Shown: positions 54,114-63,228, counted from the stretch's first letter. The stretch: 64,000 nucleotides of DNA from an uncultured Lachnospiraceae bacterium (GCA_910585295.1 CAJUDE010000046.1:1-64000), one strand, 5' to 3'. Program-made: numbers and translations. Notes: generated by a model from the letters alone, not told the origin.

Positions 54114-54725
54114 TTATTCTACAATGCCTTCTTTTTCAAACACCCACAACAACAATTTCCCATGGGCCGCCGCCAGCAAAGCCCCTCCGGCAAGCAGGGC
54201 AATGCCGAACACTGGCGTAAAGAGAAGCCCGGCAGCCAAAAACAGGGCTGTGGTAAATAAAAGGTATAACGTCTGGGGCAAATATTTAAACATTAATAAT
54301 AACCCATTTCGGTAGGTTTCCCCCGCCCCCACATCCATCCTCGCCGCAAGGGGGAAGATATAGGATACCAGCGCAAACCAGCCGCCCATCGCCACGCAGA
54401 TAAATATCCTCATCATGGCTGCAAAATCCCCATCCATATCCCGCCAGAACATATAATCGAAAAGAATCAAAAACGCGGCAAATAGCAGCGGGACCCACAG
54501 CTTTAAAGAAACCTTCATTTTCCCTTTATACACTGACCAAAATTCACAGAACACATACCCCTCTTCATTTTTCAGTATTTTTACAGCGGTGATATGCAGC
54601 GCGCAAAGCGCGGCCCCTCCAGTCACCAAAGGGAGTGAAAACACAATCCACAAAATATTCAGCTTTACAAGGGCTGCTGCCTGCCCCAAAACCCGAACTA
54701 TCCTATTGTCAAAATGGAACTCCAT
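54114..54725 (-). CDS. DUF624 (YesL family) membrane protein
   Basis: The 203-aa protein has about five membrane helices and opens with V-L-G-Q-A-A-A-L-V-K-L-N-I-L-W-I-V-F-S-L-P-L as usual for YesL. The family accompanies CUT1 sugar ABC operons and histidine kinases in Firmicutes; its role is unproven. Last gene of the operon, three bases after a permease gene. Confidence 0.9.
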   Translation of the reverse strand: MEFHFDNRIVRVLGQAAALVKLNILWIVFSLPLVTGGAALCALHITAVKILKNEEGYVFCEFWSVYKGKMKVSLKLWVPLLFAAFLILFDYMFWRDMDGDFAAMMRIFICVAMGGWFALVSYIFPLAARMDVGAGETYRNGLLLMFKYLPQTLYLLFTTALFLAAGLLFTPVFGIALLAGGALLAAAHGKLLLWVFEKEGIVE

Positions 54726-54728
54726 GCT

Positions 54729-55565
54729 TTACCCTTTAATCCCTGTGGACGCAATGCCCTCCACATAATATTTCTGCAGGAAGATAAACATAATCAGCAT
54801 CGGGATTGCAGAAATTGTCAGCGACGCCATAATTGGGCCGTAATTTATCGGCTTAGAGCCAAAAAATGTTTGGATTGCCAATTGAATGGTACGCTTCTCC
54901 TCCCCTGTCACCACTAAGAGCGGCCACATAAAGTCATTCCAATGGGCGACAAAATCCAGTATAAAAATTGTGGCGTACACAGTCCCTGATATAGGCATCA
55001 CCACTTTAAAAAATGTCTTGACTGGCCCGCACCCATCAATCGAGGCCGCTTCCAGCAGTTCATTTGGGACGCCTAGGAAAAACTGCCGGAACATATAGAT
55101 GCTAAAGCACTTTGCAACAAAAGGCACAATCAACGAAGCCCAGGAATTAATCCAGCCCAGGTCCGCCATTTCCCGGTACATTGGGAGCATAATCGCCTCT
55201 GCCGGAAACACCATTAAGCTAATGACCAGGGTCAGCAAAAGGTTCTTCCCCCTAAATTCAAATTTCGCCAAAGCATACCCGCAAATGGAATTCACCAAAA
55301 GGTCCAGGGCAATAATTACCAGGACATAAAACAGGCTGTTCCCAATAAATTTCCACATATTAATCCTCTGGAACACTTCTATGTAATTGCTTAAAGAAGC
55401 CCCTGTCGGGAAAAAGGTAGACAGTGAATTCAACCCTTTAAAAATCTGCGCTTCTGGCTTAAGCGAGGATGAAACCATCCACAGTAAGGGCGATACAAAT
55501 AAAAGCGTAACCAAAATATTCCCAAGGTAAAAGGCAATATTCCCAAATGTTTTTTTCCTTGACAT
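54729..55565 (-). CDS. Carbohydrate ABC transporter permease (MalG type)
   Basis: The start is the ATG at 55565, about ten bases after GGGAGG, 278 aa. Six helices are likely, with the EAA loop E-A-A-S-I-D-G-C-G-P-V-K-T-F-F-K (about 180). This is the second permease of a CUT1-type uptake system. It starts 19 bp after the other permease gene. No ATPase gene is in the operon. Confidence 0.93.
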   Translation of the reverse strand: MSRKKTFGNIAFYLGNILVTLLFVSPLLWMVSSSLKPEAQIFKGLNSLSTFFPTGASLSNYIEVFQRINMWKFIGNSLFYVLVIIALDLLVNSICGYALAKFEFRGKNLLLTLVISLMVFPAEAIMLPMYREMADLGWINSWASLIVPFVAKCFSIYMFRQFFLGVPNELLEAASIDGCGPVKTFFKVVMPISGTVYATIFILDFVAHWNDFMWPLLVVTGEEKRTIQLAIQTFFGSKPINYGPIMASLTISAIPMLIMFIFLQKYYVEGIASTGIKG

Positions 55566-55584
55566 ACAATCCAAACCTCCCAAC

Positions 55585-56469
55585 CTATTCTGCCTTAATT
55601 ATTTTTTTCATCCCCAATGACAGGCCGATGACAATTACAAAGAAAACAGCCGCCACCGCACAGGCATATCCGAAATTCCTCTTTTGGAACCCTTGCTCGT
55701 AAATGTAATACACCAACGTCCTAGTTGAGTTCTGCGGCCCTCCCTTGGTCATGACATACGGCTGGGTAAACAGCTTCATCGCCTGGATAACCGTGATCAT
55801 CACAACATATTGGATTACGCTTTTAAGCCCTGGGAGAGTTACATAGAGAAAGCTCTGAAGCTTCCCTGCGCCGTCAATAGAAGCCGCCTCATACTGCTCC
55901 CTGGAAATTCCCTGCAGGCCTGCCAAGAAAATCATCATCTGGTACCCTGCCCCCTGCCATGCGGACATAAAGATAATAGAATTCATCGCCGTCTTGGGGT
56001 CGTTCAAAAACCCGCACGGCTCCAACCCTAATTTCACAAGCAAAGCGTTCAAAAGGCCGCTGTCCGGGCTTGAATTATACAGCACCGTCCACAAAATCGC
56101 CACCACTACCATTGAGGTCACCTGTGGGCTGAAATATGCCGCGCGGAAGATAGGCACGCCTTTCCTCCGTGAAGAAATCAGCATAGCCAGCGCTAACGCC
56201 AATACTGTCTGGAACGGCACAACCAAAACCGTAAAGTACAGCGTGTTTTTCACTGCAATCCAAAAATCTTCGTCCTGAAACAATTCCACAAAATTATTGA
56301 AGCCACAGAAAATAACCCTGTCTGGCCGCATAATATTATAATCTGTAAATGCATACCGGATCGTCTGCAAAGACGGATAGAGCAAAAATGCCGCCAGCAA
56401 AGCAACCGCTGGGATAACAAAAATATAGGCCGCCCTTCTTTCACTTATTTTATTGATTGATTTCTTCAT
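55585..56469 (-). CDS. Sugar ABC transporter permease (MalF type)
   Basis: The start is the ATG at 56469 (GGGGG site), 294 aa. About six helices and the EAA loop E-A-A-S-I-D-G-A-G-K-L-Q-S-F. It pairs with the MalG-type protein. It lies 17 bp after the binding-protein gene. Confidence 0.93.
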   Translation of the reverse strand: MKKSINKISERRAAYIFVIPAVALLAAFLLYPSLQTIRYAFTDYNIMRPDRVIFCGFNNFVELFQDEDFWIAVKNTLYFTVLVVPFQTVLALALAMLISSRRKGVPIFRAAYFSPQVTSMVVVAILWTVLYNSSPDSGLLNALLVKLGLEPCGFLNDPKTAMNSIIFMSAWQGAGYQMMIFLAGLQGISREQYEAASIDGAGKLQSFLYVTLPGLKSVIQYVVMITVIQAMKLFTQPYVMTKGGPQNSTRTLVYYIYEQGFQKRNFGYACAVAAVFFVIVIGLSLGMKKIIKAE

Positions 56470-56486
56470 TGCCAGTCCCCCTTTCA

Positions 56487-57779
56487 TCAATCCTTCGCAT
56501 AATATTTCGCATAATCCTTATCCATGGCTGCCGCTGCCGCGTCCAGCGCTTCCTGCGGGTCAACGCCGGTAAAAATGTTCAGCATAGCCTCTGAAAATTC
56601 AGCCGTCAGCACGCTATAAGAAGGCGTCCTGGGCCTTGGATGCCCTGTCTCCATTAGCTGTTCTTTGAATATCGAACGGGGATATTCATTGTATTCGGTC
56701 AGCACGCCATAGCTGGAAATCCTGGTAGGGGGCTTTGAGATTGCCTGCGCATATGTAGTCACATTTTCCTTTGAAAACAGAAAGCGCATCACTTCTTCCA
56801 CCGCCGCCATGTCCTGGGCATTCTTTGTGACAGACGCCGCCCAGTCGCCGGTTGGGGAGGTTAAAACCCCGTCCCCGTCTGCCACTGGAAAATACGTCAC
56901 GCCCCAGTTCAGGTCTGGATAATCTTTTTCGAGCGTTGCAACTTCCCAGGAACCGCCCAGCATCGTTGCAGCCCTGCCGTTATGGAACTCTTTTTGGATT
57001 GGGTCAATATTCGCATAGCCATCTTGTATCAGGCTGTTCAAAAACTGAGCCGCCTCCACGCCTTCTTTGCTGTTCAGGTAGCCATCTGCCGAGCTTCCGT
57101 CTTCATTGACAAAATCCGTCCCATTGGAAATCCAGAATTGCCCCAGCACATAAGAAAGCCCTTCCCCTTTGTCCATAATGATGTTGGTCCCCACTACCCC
57201 GTTCCCTGTCAGCTTTTTGGCAACATCATAATATTCACTCCAAGTCCATGCATCCTCTTTTTTCTCTGGCACAGAAATCCCCGCCTGGTCCAGCATATCT
57301 TTATTGTAATACAATGCCACAGAGCTTTCGGTGGCCCCTACAGCATAAATCTTCCCATTATATGTGTTCTGCTGTTTGGATGGCTCGAAAAAATCACCCC
57401 ATTCTTCCTCCGAAAAAAGGCTGTCCAATGGAAGCGTCACCTCGTTCGCCGCATAAATTGACACATTTGGCCCATCCACATACAGGATATCCGGCAAGTC
57501 ATTGGAAGTGATGGCTGCATTGACCTTATCTTCATAAGCATAAGAATCTGCACGCACAATCGCCTCGCGCCGAAGCTCAATTTCCCCTTCATGTGCCTGG
57601 TTAAATTCCCCGATTTTCTCAACCCACCATTCCTCAATGGCTGGCTCGTCACTGGGGCTCCATATGGTGACCACCGATTCCCCTTCCTCGTTGACCCTCT
57701 CCTTCGCCTTGCCGCATCCTGTGGAAACAACTGACGCCAGCGCAGCCGCCAACAAAACTGCAACCATTCTTTTCCTCAT
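56487..57779 (-). CDS. Extracellular sugar-binding lipoprotein
   Basis: This is the solute receptor of the ABC importer, 430 aa. It has a lipobox (L-A-S-V-V-S-T-G-C with Cys22) and a family-1 solute-binding fold (T-I-W-S-P-S-D-E-P, Y-Y-N-K-D-M-L-D-Q-A-G, A-A-T-M-L-G-G-S-W-E-V). Beside GH32, the substrate is probably sucrose or a fructo-oligosaccharide; this is inference. Confidence 0.92.
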   Translation of the reverse strand: MRKRMVAVLLAAALASVVSTGCGKAKERVNEEGESVVTIWSPSDEPAIEEWWVEKIGEFNQAHEGEIELRREAIVRADSYAYEDKVNAAITSNDLPDILYVDGPNVSIYAANEVTLPLDSLFSEEEWGDFFEPSKQQNTYNGKIYAVGATESSVALYYNKDMLDQAGISVPEKKEDAWTWSEYYDVAKKLTGNGVVGTNIIMDKGEGLSYVLGQFWISNGTDFVNEDGSSADGYLNSKEGVEAAQFLNSLIQDGYANIDPIQKEFHNGRAATMLGGSWEVATLEKDYPDLNWGVTYFPVADGDGVLTSPTGDWAASVTKNAQDMAAVEEVMRFLFSKENVTTYAQAISKPPTRISSYGVLTEYNEYPRSIFKEQLMETGHPRPRTPSYSVLTAEFSEAMLNIFTGVDPQEALDAAAAAMDKDYAKYYAKD

Positions 57780-57794
57780 ATTCCCTCTCCTTCC

Positions 57795-59456
57795 TCATCT
57801 TTTCCAGATGGATTCCATGCAGAAAATATCTGCCTTGCTAATGCATTCCGGTGTGTCTGTATGTAATATGAAACATCCGCTGCCTGATGCGCCATAAAAC
57901 ACCTTTGTCCCTACGGCCTCCCCGCCGTTCACATAAACCTCCACTACCCTGCGGTCCACAAATATTTCCAGGCTCTTCACCTTATCCACCCCTGCCGGGA
58001 ACTGGACATGCTCGCTTGGCACCCCCTGCGTTTCCAGCCGCAAGCCCTCCCTGTCATTTACCAGCATAATCTTGCATTCTCCATCCCCTCCCAATTGGAT
58101 GGAAAATGGGGCGTCTTGCGCAAATTCCAATTCAGCCTTATAGGTATTGGGGCAAATCCCTTCTAGGCAGACATTTTCCCTCCGCCCCTGGTACACAACC
58201 CCTTTTTTCAAAGAATCAACCTCTTTTATTGGGGTCAGGTACAGCCGATTGCCCCTGATATGCATTTCCCTGGGGAGGGTCATGCTCCCGCAGGCCCCTC
58301 CTTCCAGTTCCAGATGCTCCCCATAAAAATCTGAAACCCATCCAATGCTGACCCTGCGCCCCCCATGCTCAAAACTCTGCATGGCGTAACAATTGCTGCC
58401 AAAATCAAACCAGCCTTCATTCTCCTTCGTAAATACGCCATCCTGAAACTCCCCCACATAATATCTGCACATTTGGTACCTGCCGCAGTTATCATAATGG
58501 TACATCCATGCGCCCACCGCTATATATTTGCCATCCAGCCCAATCAAATCTGGGCATTCCATGCAGCGGATCCCCGGCTCCTCCTCCACAAGCAGCGGCC
58601 CAATATAATCCCAATGGCACAAATCCTCTGACCCATACAGCAAAATAGCCGCCTTCCCATCCAACGCGCTCCCAAGGACCATATACCATTTCCCATCTGC
58701 CCTTACCACTTTTGGGTCCCTAAAGTCAAAAGAAGCGCCCTGGGGCGGATGGGCAACTACCAGGCTTTCTTCCGTAAAATACAACATGTCCCTGCTTCTC
58801 ATCATCCACTGCTGCTGCAATGTTTTTTCACTGTCAATGCACGGCCCGCTGCTGCGCGTGAAAAAAAACACCGCCTCATCCCCCTGCACCACCGCTGAGC
58901 CGGAAAATGCGCCGCCTGACAGCTCCTTTGGGTTTTCAAGGATCTCTTCCTGCGGCTCTAAAACGACTGGAAGGTGCGTCCAATGGACCAAATCCTTACT
59001 TGCCGCATGCCCCCAATACATATTGGACCACTTCTGGCTATGGGGGTTAAACTGGTAGAACATATGGTAGCGCCCCTGAAACCAGCACAGCCCATTGGGG
59101 TCGTTGAGCCAATTTTTCCATGGGGCAAAATGATAAGCCTCCCGGATAGGGGAATCGTACTGCTTGGGCTCTTCTGCCCTCTCAAACCCGCCGCTCCCCT
59201 CGCCCTGCTCCAGGTAGCACACCCCTTTTTCTATGATATTTTCACAGCCGCTAAGGTAACATAAGGAAACCTGGCACCCACGGCAGGACACCTCATATTC
59301 CGCGTCCTGTTCCACAGGTATCTTCATCCATCTGTAATATGCTTTCCCTGCCAAAAACTCACGGCAATCCCCCGCCCCAGAAACCACACGGACCACCCCT
59401 CCTGGCTGCAAAGCCTTGGCAAACAGTTCCAACATCGTATAATTTCCTGTATTCAT
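57795..59456 (-). CDS. Glycoside hydrolase family 32 (sucrose/fructan hydrolase)
   Basis: The 553-aa enzyme has no signal peptide, so it acts inside the cell. The three GH32 motifs are present: W-L-N-D-P-N-G with the nucleophile Asp119, F-R-D-P-K-V, and E-C-P-D with the acid/base Glu. A C-terminal beta-sandwich follows. The first 100 residues precede the usual domain start and form an added N-terminal beta-rich segment. It is the first gene of the operon and has LacI-type operators at its promoter. Confidence 0.93.
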   Translation of the reverse strand: MNTGNYTMLELFAKALQPGGVVRVVSGAGDCREFLAGKAYYRWMKIPVEQDAEYEVSCRGCQVSLCYLSGCENIIEKGVCYLEQGEGSGGFERAEEPKQYDSPIREAYHFAPWKNWLNDPNGLCWFQGRYHMFYQFNPHSQKWSNMYWGHAASKDLVHWTHLPVVLEPQEEILENPKELSGGAFSGSAVVQGDEAVFFFTRSSGPCIDSEKTLQQQWMMRSRDMLYFTEESLVVAHPPQGASFDFRDPKVVRADGKWYMVLGSALDGKAAILLYGSEDLCHWDYIGPLLVEEEPGIRCMECPDLIGLDGKYIAVGAWMYHYDNCGRYQMCRYYVGEFQDGVFTKENEGWFDFGSNCYAMQSFEHGGRRVSIGWVSDFYGEHLELEGGACGSMTLPREMHIRGNRLYLTPIKEVDSLKKGVVYQGRRENVCLEGICPNTYKAELEFAQDAPFSIQLGGDGECKIMLVNDREGLRLETQGVPSEHVQFPAGVDKVKSLEIFVDRRVVEVYVNGGEAVGTKVFYGASGSGCFILHTDTPECISKADIFCMESIWKR

Positions 59457-59479
59457 CCTATCCCTCCTGCTTTATATAT

Positions 59480-59490
59480 GAAACCGTTTC
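59480..59490. promoter_or_regulatory. LacI-type operator 1 (GH32 operon)
   Basis: GAAACCGTTTC is an exact palindrome around a central C, with the CG-core half sites used by LacI-family proteins. It lies 24 bp before the GH32 start. Confidence 0.65.
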
Positions 59491-59553
59491 CATTTATTTT
59501 GACCATTATTTCATATATTTTAGTTCCTATATTATATAAATAAATATTATTTC

Positions 59554-59571
59554 TATGGAACCCGTTCCATA
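59554..59571. promoter_or_regulatory. LacI-type operator 2 (GH32 operon)
   Basis: TATGGAACCCGTTCCATA has perfect 8-bp arms around two bases. It lies upstream of a TATAAT-like sequence on the minus strand, so a bound repressor would overlap the promoter. Confidence 0.65.
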
Positions 59572-59640
59572 AACTAATTGTAGTATACCATGCAGCATTT
59601 GTCAATTGCATTTTGGGATATTTTCCTTTTCAGCAAAAAA

Positions 59641-59678
59641 AGAAGGTTTTGTATTGTGCATATTTTACAAAACCTTCT
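59641..59678 (-). terminator. Terminator of the lacI-family gene
   Basis: AGAAGGTTTTGTA and TACAAAACCTTCT form a 13-bp stem; on the minus strand TTTTTTTGC follows. Confidence 0.88.
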
Positions 59679-59741
59679 TTTCTTATCTAATTCCACTAAA
59701 TTTTCCCTTTGAATTTCTGGCAATACTGCCAAAAAAATTGG

Positions 59742-60716
59742 CTAAACCGTCCCCCCTTGTTGGATATCCACATCTAAAATTAGCCGATGCGGCACATTTT
59801 TCCTCTGTTCGACCATATCGAGCAGCGTATTTACAGAGACTTCCGCCAATAATTCTACATTTTGCCTAATTGCCGTCAACTGAGGGTATACCATATTGGC
59901 AGGCGTAGTCGCGTCAAAACCGATAATGGAAATATCTTCTGGCACCCGCATCCCCTTTCTCATCGCCGCATTCATGCAGGCAATCGCAGCCAAATCCCCG
60001 CCAAAAACCCCGTCAATGTCTGGATGCTCCTGGAATATCTGGTCGGCTATCTTACAGTATGCGTCCCAACAGAAGATATTCCATTCCATAATTTCCTGCA
60101 GGACAACCACCCCATGTTCCTCCATCCTTTGCGTGAAGGTGCGGTATCTGTCATTCGCCATTACATTGGGCGAAACGCCTGAGACCAAGTATATTTTCTT
60201 CCGGCGCGCCTGCAGCATCAATTCCGCCGCCAAATCTCCGCCTTTTCCATGGTCGCAGCCAATAAGCGGGATTTGCGGCCCCAAATCCCGGTCAATCGAA
60301 ACAATTGGCTTTGTCTGTTTCCTGTATTCTTCCACCTCCAGGCCATGGGAAGCTGTGATAATCCCATCCACCATATTCCGCTCTAGCATATCCAGGTATT
60401 CCTGTTCCCGCCTGCTAATGCCCACCGTATTGCAAATCATTGTCTTATATCCCTGCCCATACAGCTCCATCTCTATATGCTTGACCACGGCAGAAAAAAA
60501 TGGGTGGTCCAAATCAGGCACAATCACCCCTACAATCCCCGTCTTATTATGGTACAGGTTCCTTGCCAGCTCATTTGGCGTATAATTTAATTTCTTTGCC
60601 GCTTTTTCTATTTTTTTCCTCGTCCCAGGCGAGACATAGCCTGACCCGTTCAGCGCACGTGACACGGTCCCTACCCCCACCCCTGCTTCCTGCGCTACTT
60701 CCCTAATACTTGCCAT
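59742..60716 (-). CDS. LacI family transcriptional regulator
   Basis: The start is the ATG at 60716 (GAGGG site), 324 aa. The N-terminal helix-turn-helix and hinge (A-S-I-R-E-V-A-Q-E-A-G-V-G-V-G-T-V-S-R-A) are followed by a periplasmic-binding-like effector domain (G-V-I-V-P-D-L-D-H-P-F-F). It lies directly upstream of the sugar operon but in its own transcript, and probably binds the two palindromes at 59480 and 59554. Confidence 0.94.
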   Translation of the reverse strand: MASIREVAQEAGVGVGTVSRALNGSGYVSPGTRKKIEKAAKKLNYTPNELARNLYHNKTGIVGVIVPDLDHPFFSAVVKHIEMELYGQGYKTMICNTVGISRREQEYLDMLERNMVDGIITASHGLEVEEYRKQTKPIVSIDRDLGPQIPLIGCDHGKGGDLAAELMLQARRKKIYLVSGVSPNVMANDRYRTFTQRMEEHGVVVLQEIMEWNIFCWDAYCKIADQIFQEHPDIDGVFGGDLAAIACMNAAMRKGMRVPEDISIIGFDATTPANMVYPQLTAIRQNVELLAEVSVNTLLDMVEQRKNVPHRLILDVDIQQGGTV

Positions 60717-60784
60717 TTTATTCCCTCGTATATATCTTTCCATGTTGGCACGCAACCCTTTGTTTGCCCTGCCGCTTTATTAAT

Positions 60785-60813
60785 GTTTTAATATATTTTC
60801 AGCTAAAAGTCAA
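60785..60813 (-). promoter_or_regulatory. Possible sigma-A promoter of the lacI-family gene
   Basis: TTGACT (60813-60808) and TAAAAC (60790-60785) on the minus strand are 17 bp apart, 69 bp before the start. Confidence 0.45.
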
Positions 60814-60997
60814 TGGATTTACATGAAATGTATGCGGGCAGGTTACAAAGCCATAGGCTCCGCCTTCGCAAACGCTTAATATTTTTATTAGATGAAAGGA
60901 TGGTCCTTCCCTCCTTGAGCGGCTCTGTCCGTACTTGAAAGGCTAGCCCCCTCTCTAATAAGCTTTCCGCGTATGAGTTGGATGTTGGTTTCTGCAT
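60803..60997 (-). CDS. Small ORF of uncertain status
   Basis: A 64-codon frame begins M-Q-K-P-T-S-N-S-Y-A-E-S-L-L-E-R-G. It is Arg/Leu/Ser-rich with no motif and no clear ribosome site. Its end overlaps the -35 box of the lacI-family gene. It may be a non-coding repeat read as a frame. The rest of 60998-61149 shows nothing recognisable. Confidence 0.2.
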   Translation of the reverse strand: MQKPTSNSYAESLLERGLAFQVRTEPLKEGRTILSSNKNIKRLRRRSLWLCNLPAYISCKSIDF

Positions 60998-61149
60998 GGC
61001 TTCTCTACAACTGATATATAAAACAAGGGCGAAAAGCTTATTTTCAAGCCTTTCCCCCTAATAATATCATAGAAGACCTGTATTTACAGACTTTCCTTCA
61101 TAGTTTCTTCCACATAGACATACATATTCAGTTACTACTTTTCTCTGTT

Positions 61150-62376
61150 TTAATTCTTATATATCTGTTTAAAACTATTAAAACAATTTGACAATATATT
61201 GAAATTTTTTGTATTGAACATATCTTCATAGGATTGTTCAGAACTTGACCATATAACTACAATTATATAATCTTCTCCAAAATACAAACATTTTTCTATA
61301 ATTACCCCATCTGAATATTCATAAACTAATGTATTACGATAATCTAAATTCCTACTACAACATGGAATATTGATAAAAACCCCTTTGTCATCCAAAAACT
61401 CCCAACAGTCAGAGCTGCTTTTATTACCGAGTTTCATTTCTACATTATTATATCGTTCACACAAACTTATTAGAATAGACTCATACATATCTAAAAAATA
61501 ATCCATTTGTATATCTGAAAAATCATAATCCATCCAATATTGCAACACCCTAATATAATTTCCTTTTTTTTGCTCGTCTTCACTTATATAAAAACTCACA
61601 TCTGTTGGTTGGCTGACCGTGGTAATATTTTCTTCCATGATCAATGATTTATATTCTCCAAAAACATATTGATTTATAAACTCTGAATTATTCTCAATAT
61701 CTCTTTTATCATCTTCTTCAAAAAAGGACGATGTATTAATTCCCTGCAACATACCGTATAATAAACTACGCGAAGACGGAACTAAATACTTATAGCCATC
61801 TGTGAGGAATTTTATTATTTTTAGATTACTTACCCCCATTATTGTTAATACCGTTAAACTAAACAAAATTGGAAACCAGCTATATTTATTTTTTTTTAAG
61901 ATCTCTGGTTTACTTTTTATAGGTAATTCCTTAATCTGTTTTATCACTTTAGAAAAATTTTCATTAAATAATTCATCATTTGAAAAATCTACATATAATC
62001 TTGATTTTAAATAATATGGCAAATATGCTTCTCCATTTTCATCTTTTTCTATAACTGCGGGAATAAACTTTGTCTGTTTAACATCTTTATATACATCGTT
62101 TGATATAATTTGAGTTTCTGCTCCTACGCCACCCTCTCTACTATCAGCTTTCTCTTTATATGTCTTTCCTAATAATATAAGAACTTTATCAACCTTTTCA
62201 ATTTGTTCCATAAAATAATTCAAATCTTGCCCTAACTTTAAATCATAAATATCCACAACACAATTTATACCATGCTCCCCTAATTTTGTTACTAGTCTAA
62301 TTATCCATTCTTCTGTTGTATCTTTATGACAATATGAAATAAAAACTGTCTTTATCTCTAATTCACCTTCTTGCAT
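61150..62376 (-). CDS. SEFIR/TIR-like domain membrane protein
   Basis: The 408-aa protein begins with a SEFIR domain (8-150): V-F-I-S-Y-C-H-K-D-T, W-I-I-R-L-V-T-K-L, D-I-Y-D-L-K-L-G-Q-D-L, V-L-I-L-L-G-K-T-Y, then G-V-G-A-E-T-Q-I-I (Glu87, the likely NADase-type position). One membrane helix follows (166-184), then a 220-residue C-terminal domain rich in Asp, Glu, Tyr and Ser that I do not recognise. Bacterial SEFIR proteins are known anti-phage effectors; here the domain is tied to the membrane. The gene is far more AT-rich than its neighbours, lies near tRNA-Glu and an IS scrap, and is probably acquired. The start has an AAGGGG site. Confidence 0.8.
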   Translation of the reverse strand: MQEGELEIKTVFISYCHKDTTEEWIIRLVTKLGEHGINCVVDIYDLKLGQDLNYFMEQIEKVDKVLILLGKTYKEKADSREGGVGAETQIISNDVYKDVKQTKFIPAVIEKDENGEAYLPYYLKSRLYVDFSNDELFNENFSKVIKQIKELPIKSKPEILKKNKYSWFPILFSLTVLTIMGVSNLKIIKFLTDGYKYLVPSSRSLLYGMLQGINTSSFFEEDDKRDIENNSEFINQYVFGEYKSLIMEENITTVSQPTDVSFYISEDEQKKGNYIRVLQYWMDYDFSDIQMDYFLDMYESILISLCERYNNVEMKLGNKSSSDCWEFLDDKGVFINIPCCSRNLDYRNTLVYEYSDGVIIEKCLYFGEDYIIVVIWSSSEQSYEDMFNTKNFNILSNCFNSFKQIYKN

Positions 62377-62628
62377 ATATAGTTTCCCCTTTAAATTATC
62401 TACTATAATTAGATAATATTATACCATATGCACTTATTTATGTACAAGCATTTACAATATAAATAATTTATACCTAAAATGAAATTTTAAATTCCATTGC
62501 CCACTTATGTAGTGGAATTTACTCCTACACAGTTGATATTTACTCTTTCATATTCTCACGTTATGATTATCTTTTCCTCTGACAGCAGTAGAAGGAGGAA
62601 CCTTTTTAGTAAATATATCCCTGGCAAC

Positions 62629-62760
62629 CAAACGCATCTTTCTCTCGAAAGCTATATCTATATCAAGAACAAATTGAACAAAGGCGCATACTTTAAAGAT
62701 ATCGCCAGGTTCCTGTGCAAAGGCCCCACCACAATTTTAAAGGAAGTAAGACCCCAATAA
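62629..62760 (+). pseudogene. IS30-family transposase, N-terminal fragment
   Basis: The frame from 62629 reads H-L-S-L-E-S-Y-I-Y-I-K-N-K-L-N-K-G, then F-K-D-I-A-R-F-L-C-K and T-T-I-L-K-E-V-R, the helix-turn-helix of IS30 transposases. It stops at 62760 and the catalytic part is missing. Preceding sequence in frame is unrelated. A dead fragment. Confidence 0.75.
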
Positions 62761-62886
62761 AACCATCCCTGATTGTTCATCATTATATAAGCCATTCACA
62801 CCCTGCATGACCTGGATCACAAAGCCTAATTTATCTTCTGGCACCTTTTCCAGCATTTTAATTGCTTCCTGTCTGATTGCCGTCAT
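62737..62886 (-). pseudogene. Antitoxin-like small protein, probably truncated
   Basis: M-T-A-I-R-Q-E-A-I-K-M-L-E-K-V-P-E-D-K-L, then G-F-V-I-Q-V-M-Q-G-V-N-G-L-Y-N-D, starts at 62886 after GAGGTG. This N-terminus resembles short antitoxin-like proteins (R-Q-E-A-I-x-M-L-E-x-V-P-E-D-K-L). The last ten residues run into the IS30 fragment and look unrelated, so the original end is lost. No toxin partner is seen. Confidence 0.5.
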
Positions 62887-63125
62887 AAAGAAACACACCT
62901 CACTTTTTTGATATCCTAAGGGCTTCACTCATTTACATCTATATACCATCAGATTGGCCCATCCTTGTTTATGTGGATCTCCACCTTTGCCCCTGCACCA
63001 AATTCAAAATACCCTGTTTTCTCCTTTTAATTCTTTTTCAGGGCAAAAATAAAGATGCCAGAAACCGCTTAAATCCAAGGTTCCTAGCATCCTTATCGGG
63101 TTGGGCTATTCAATTCATAGCTTAA

Positions 63126-63197
63126 CAGCTCGTAGGGGAATCGAACCCCTGTTTCCGCCGTGAGAGGGCGGCGTCTTGACCGCTTGACTAACGAGCC
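63126..63197 (-). tRNA. tRNA-Glu (anticodon CTC)
   Basis: A full cloverleaf on the minus strand: acceptor GGCTCGT with ACGAGCT, D arm, anticodon stem CCGCC/GGCGG with loop CTCTCAC (anticodon CTC at 63164-63162), T arm GGGG-TTCGATT-CCCC. G1 faces U72, an imperfect end pair. No CCA is encoded. A strong promoter lies upstream. tRNA genes are common insertion sites, and the neighbouring island supports that. Confidence 0.95.
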
Positions 63198-63228
63198 ATA
63201 TTTTGTAACTTCAAAACTCAACATGGTT

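Noticed and set aside
62949..63026. Minus-strand scrap reading G-Y-F-E-F-G-A-G-A-K-V-E-I-H-I-N-K-D-G-P-I
   Set aside because: Coding-like end of a gene, but the stop upstream and the lack of a start leave only 25 codons; no family could be named.
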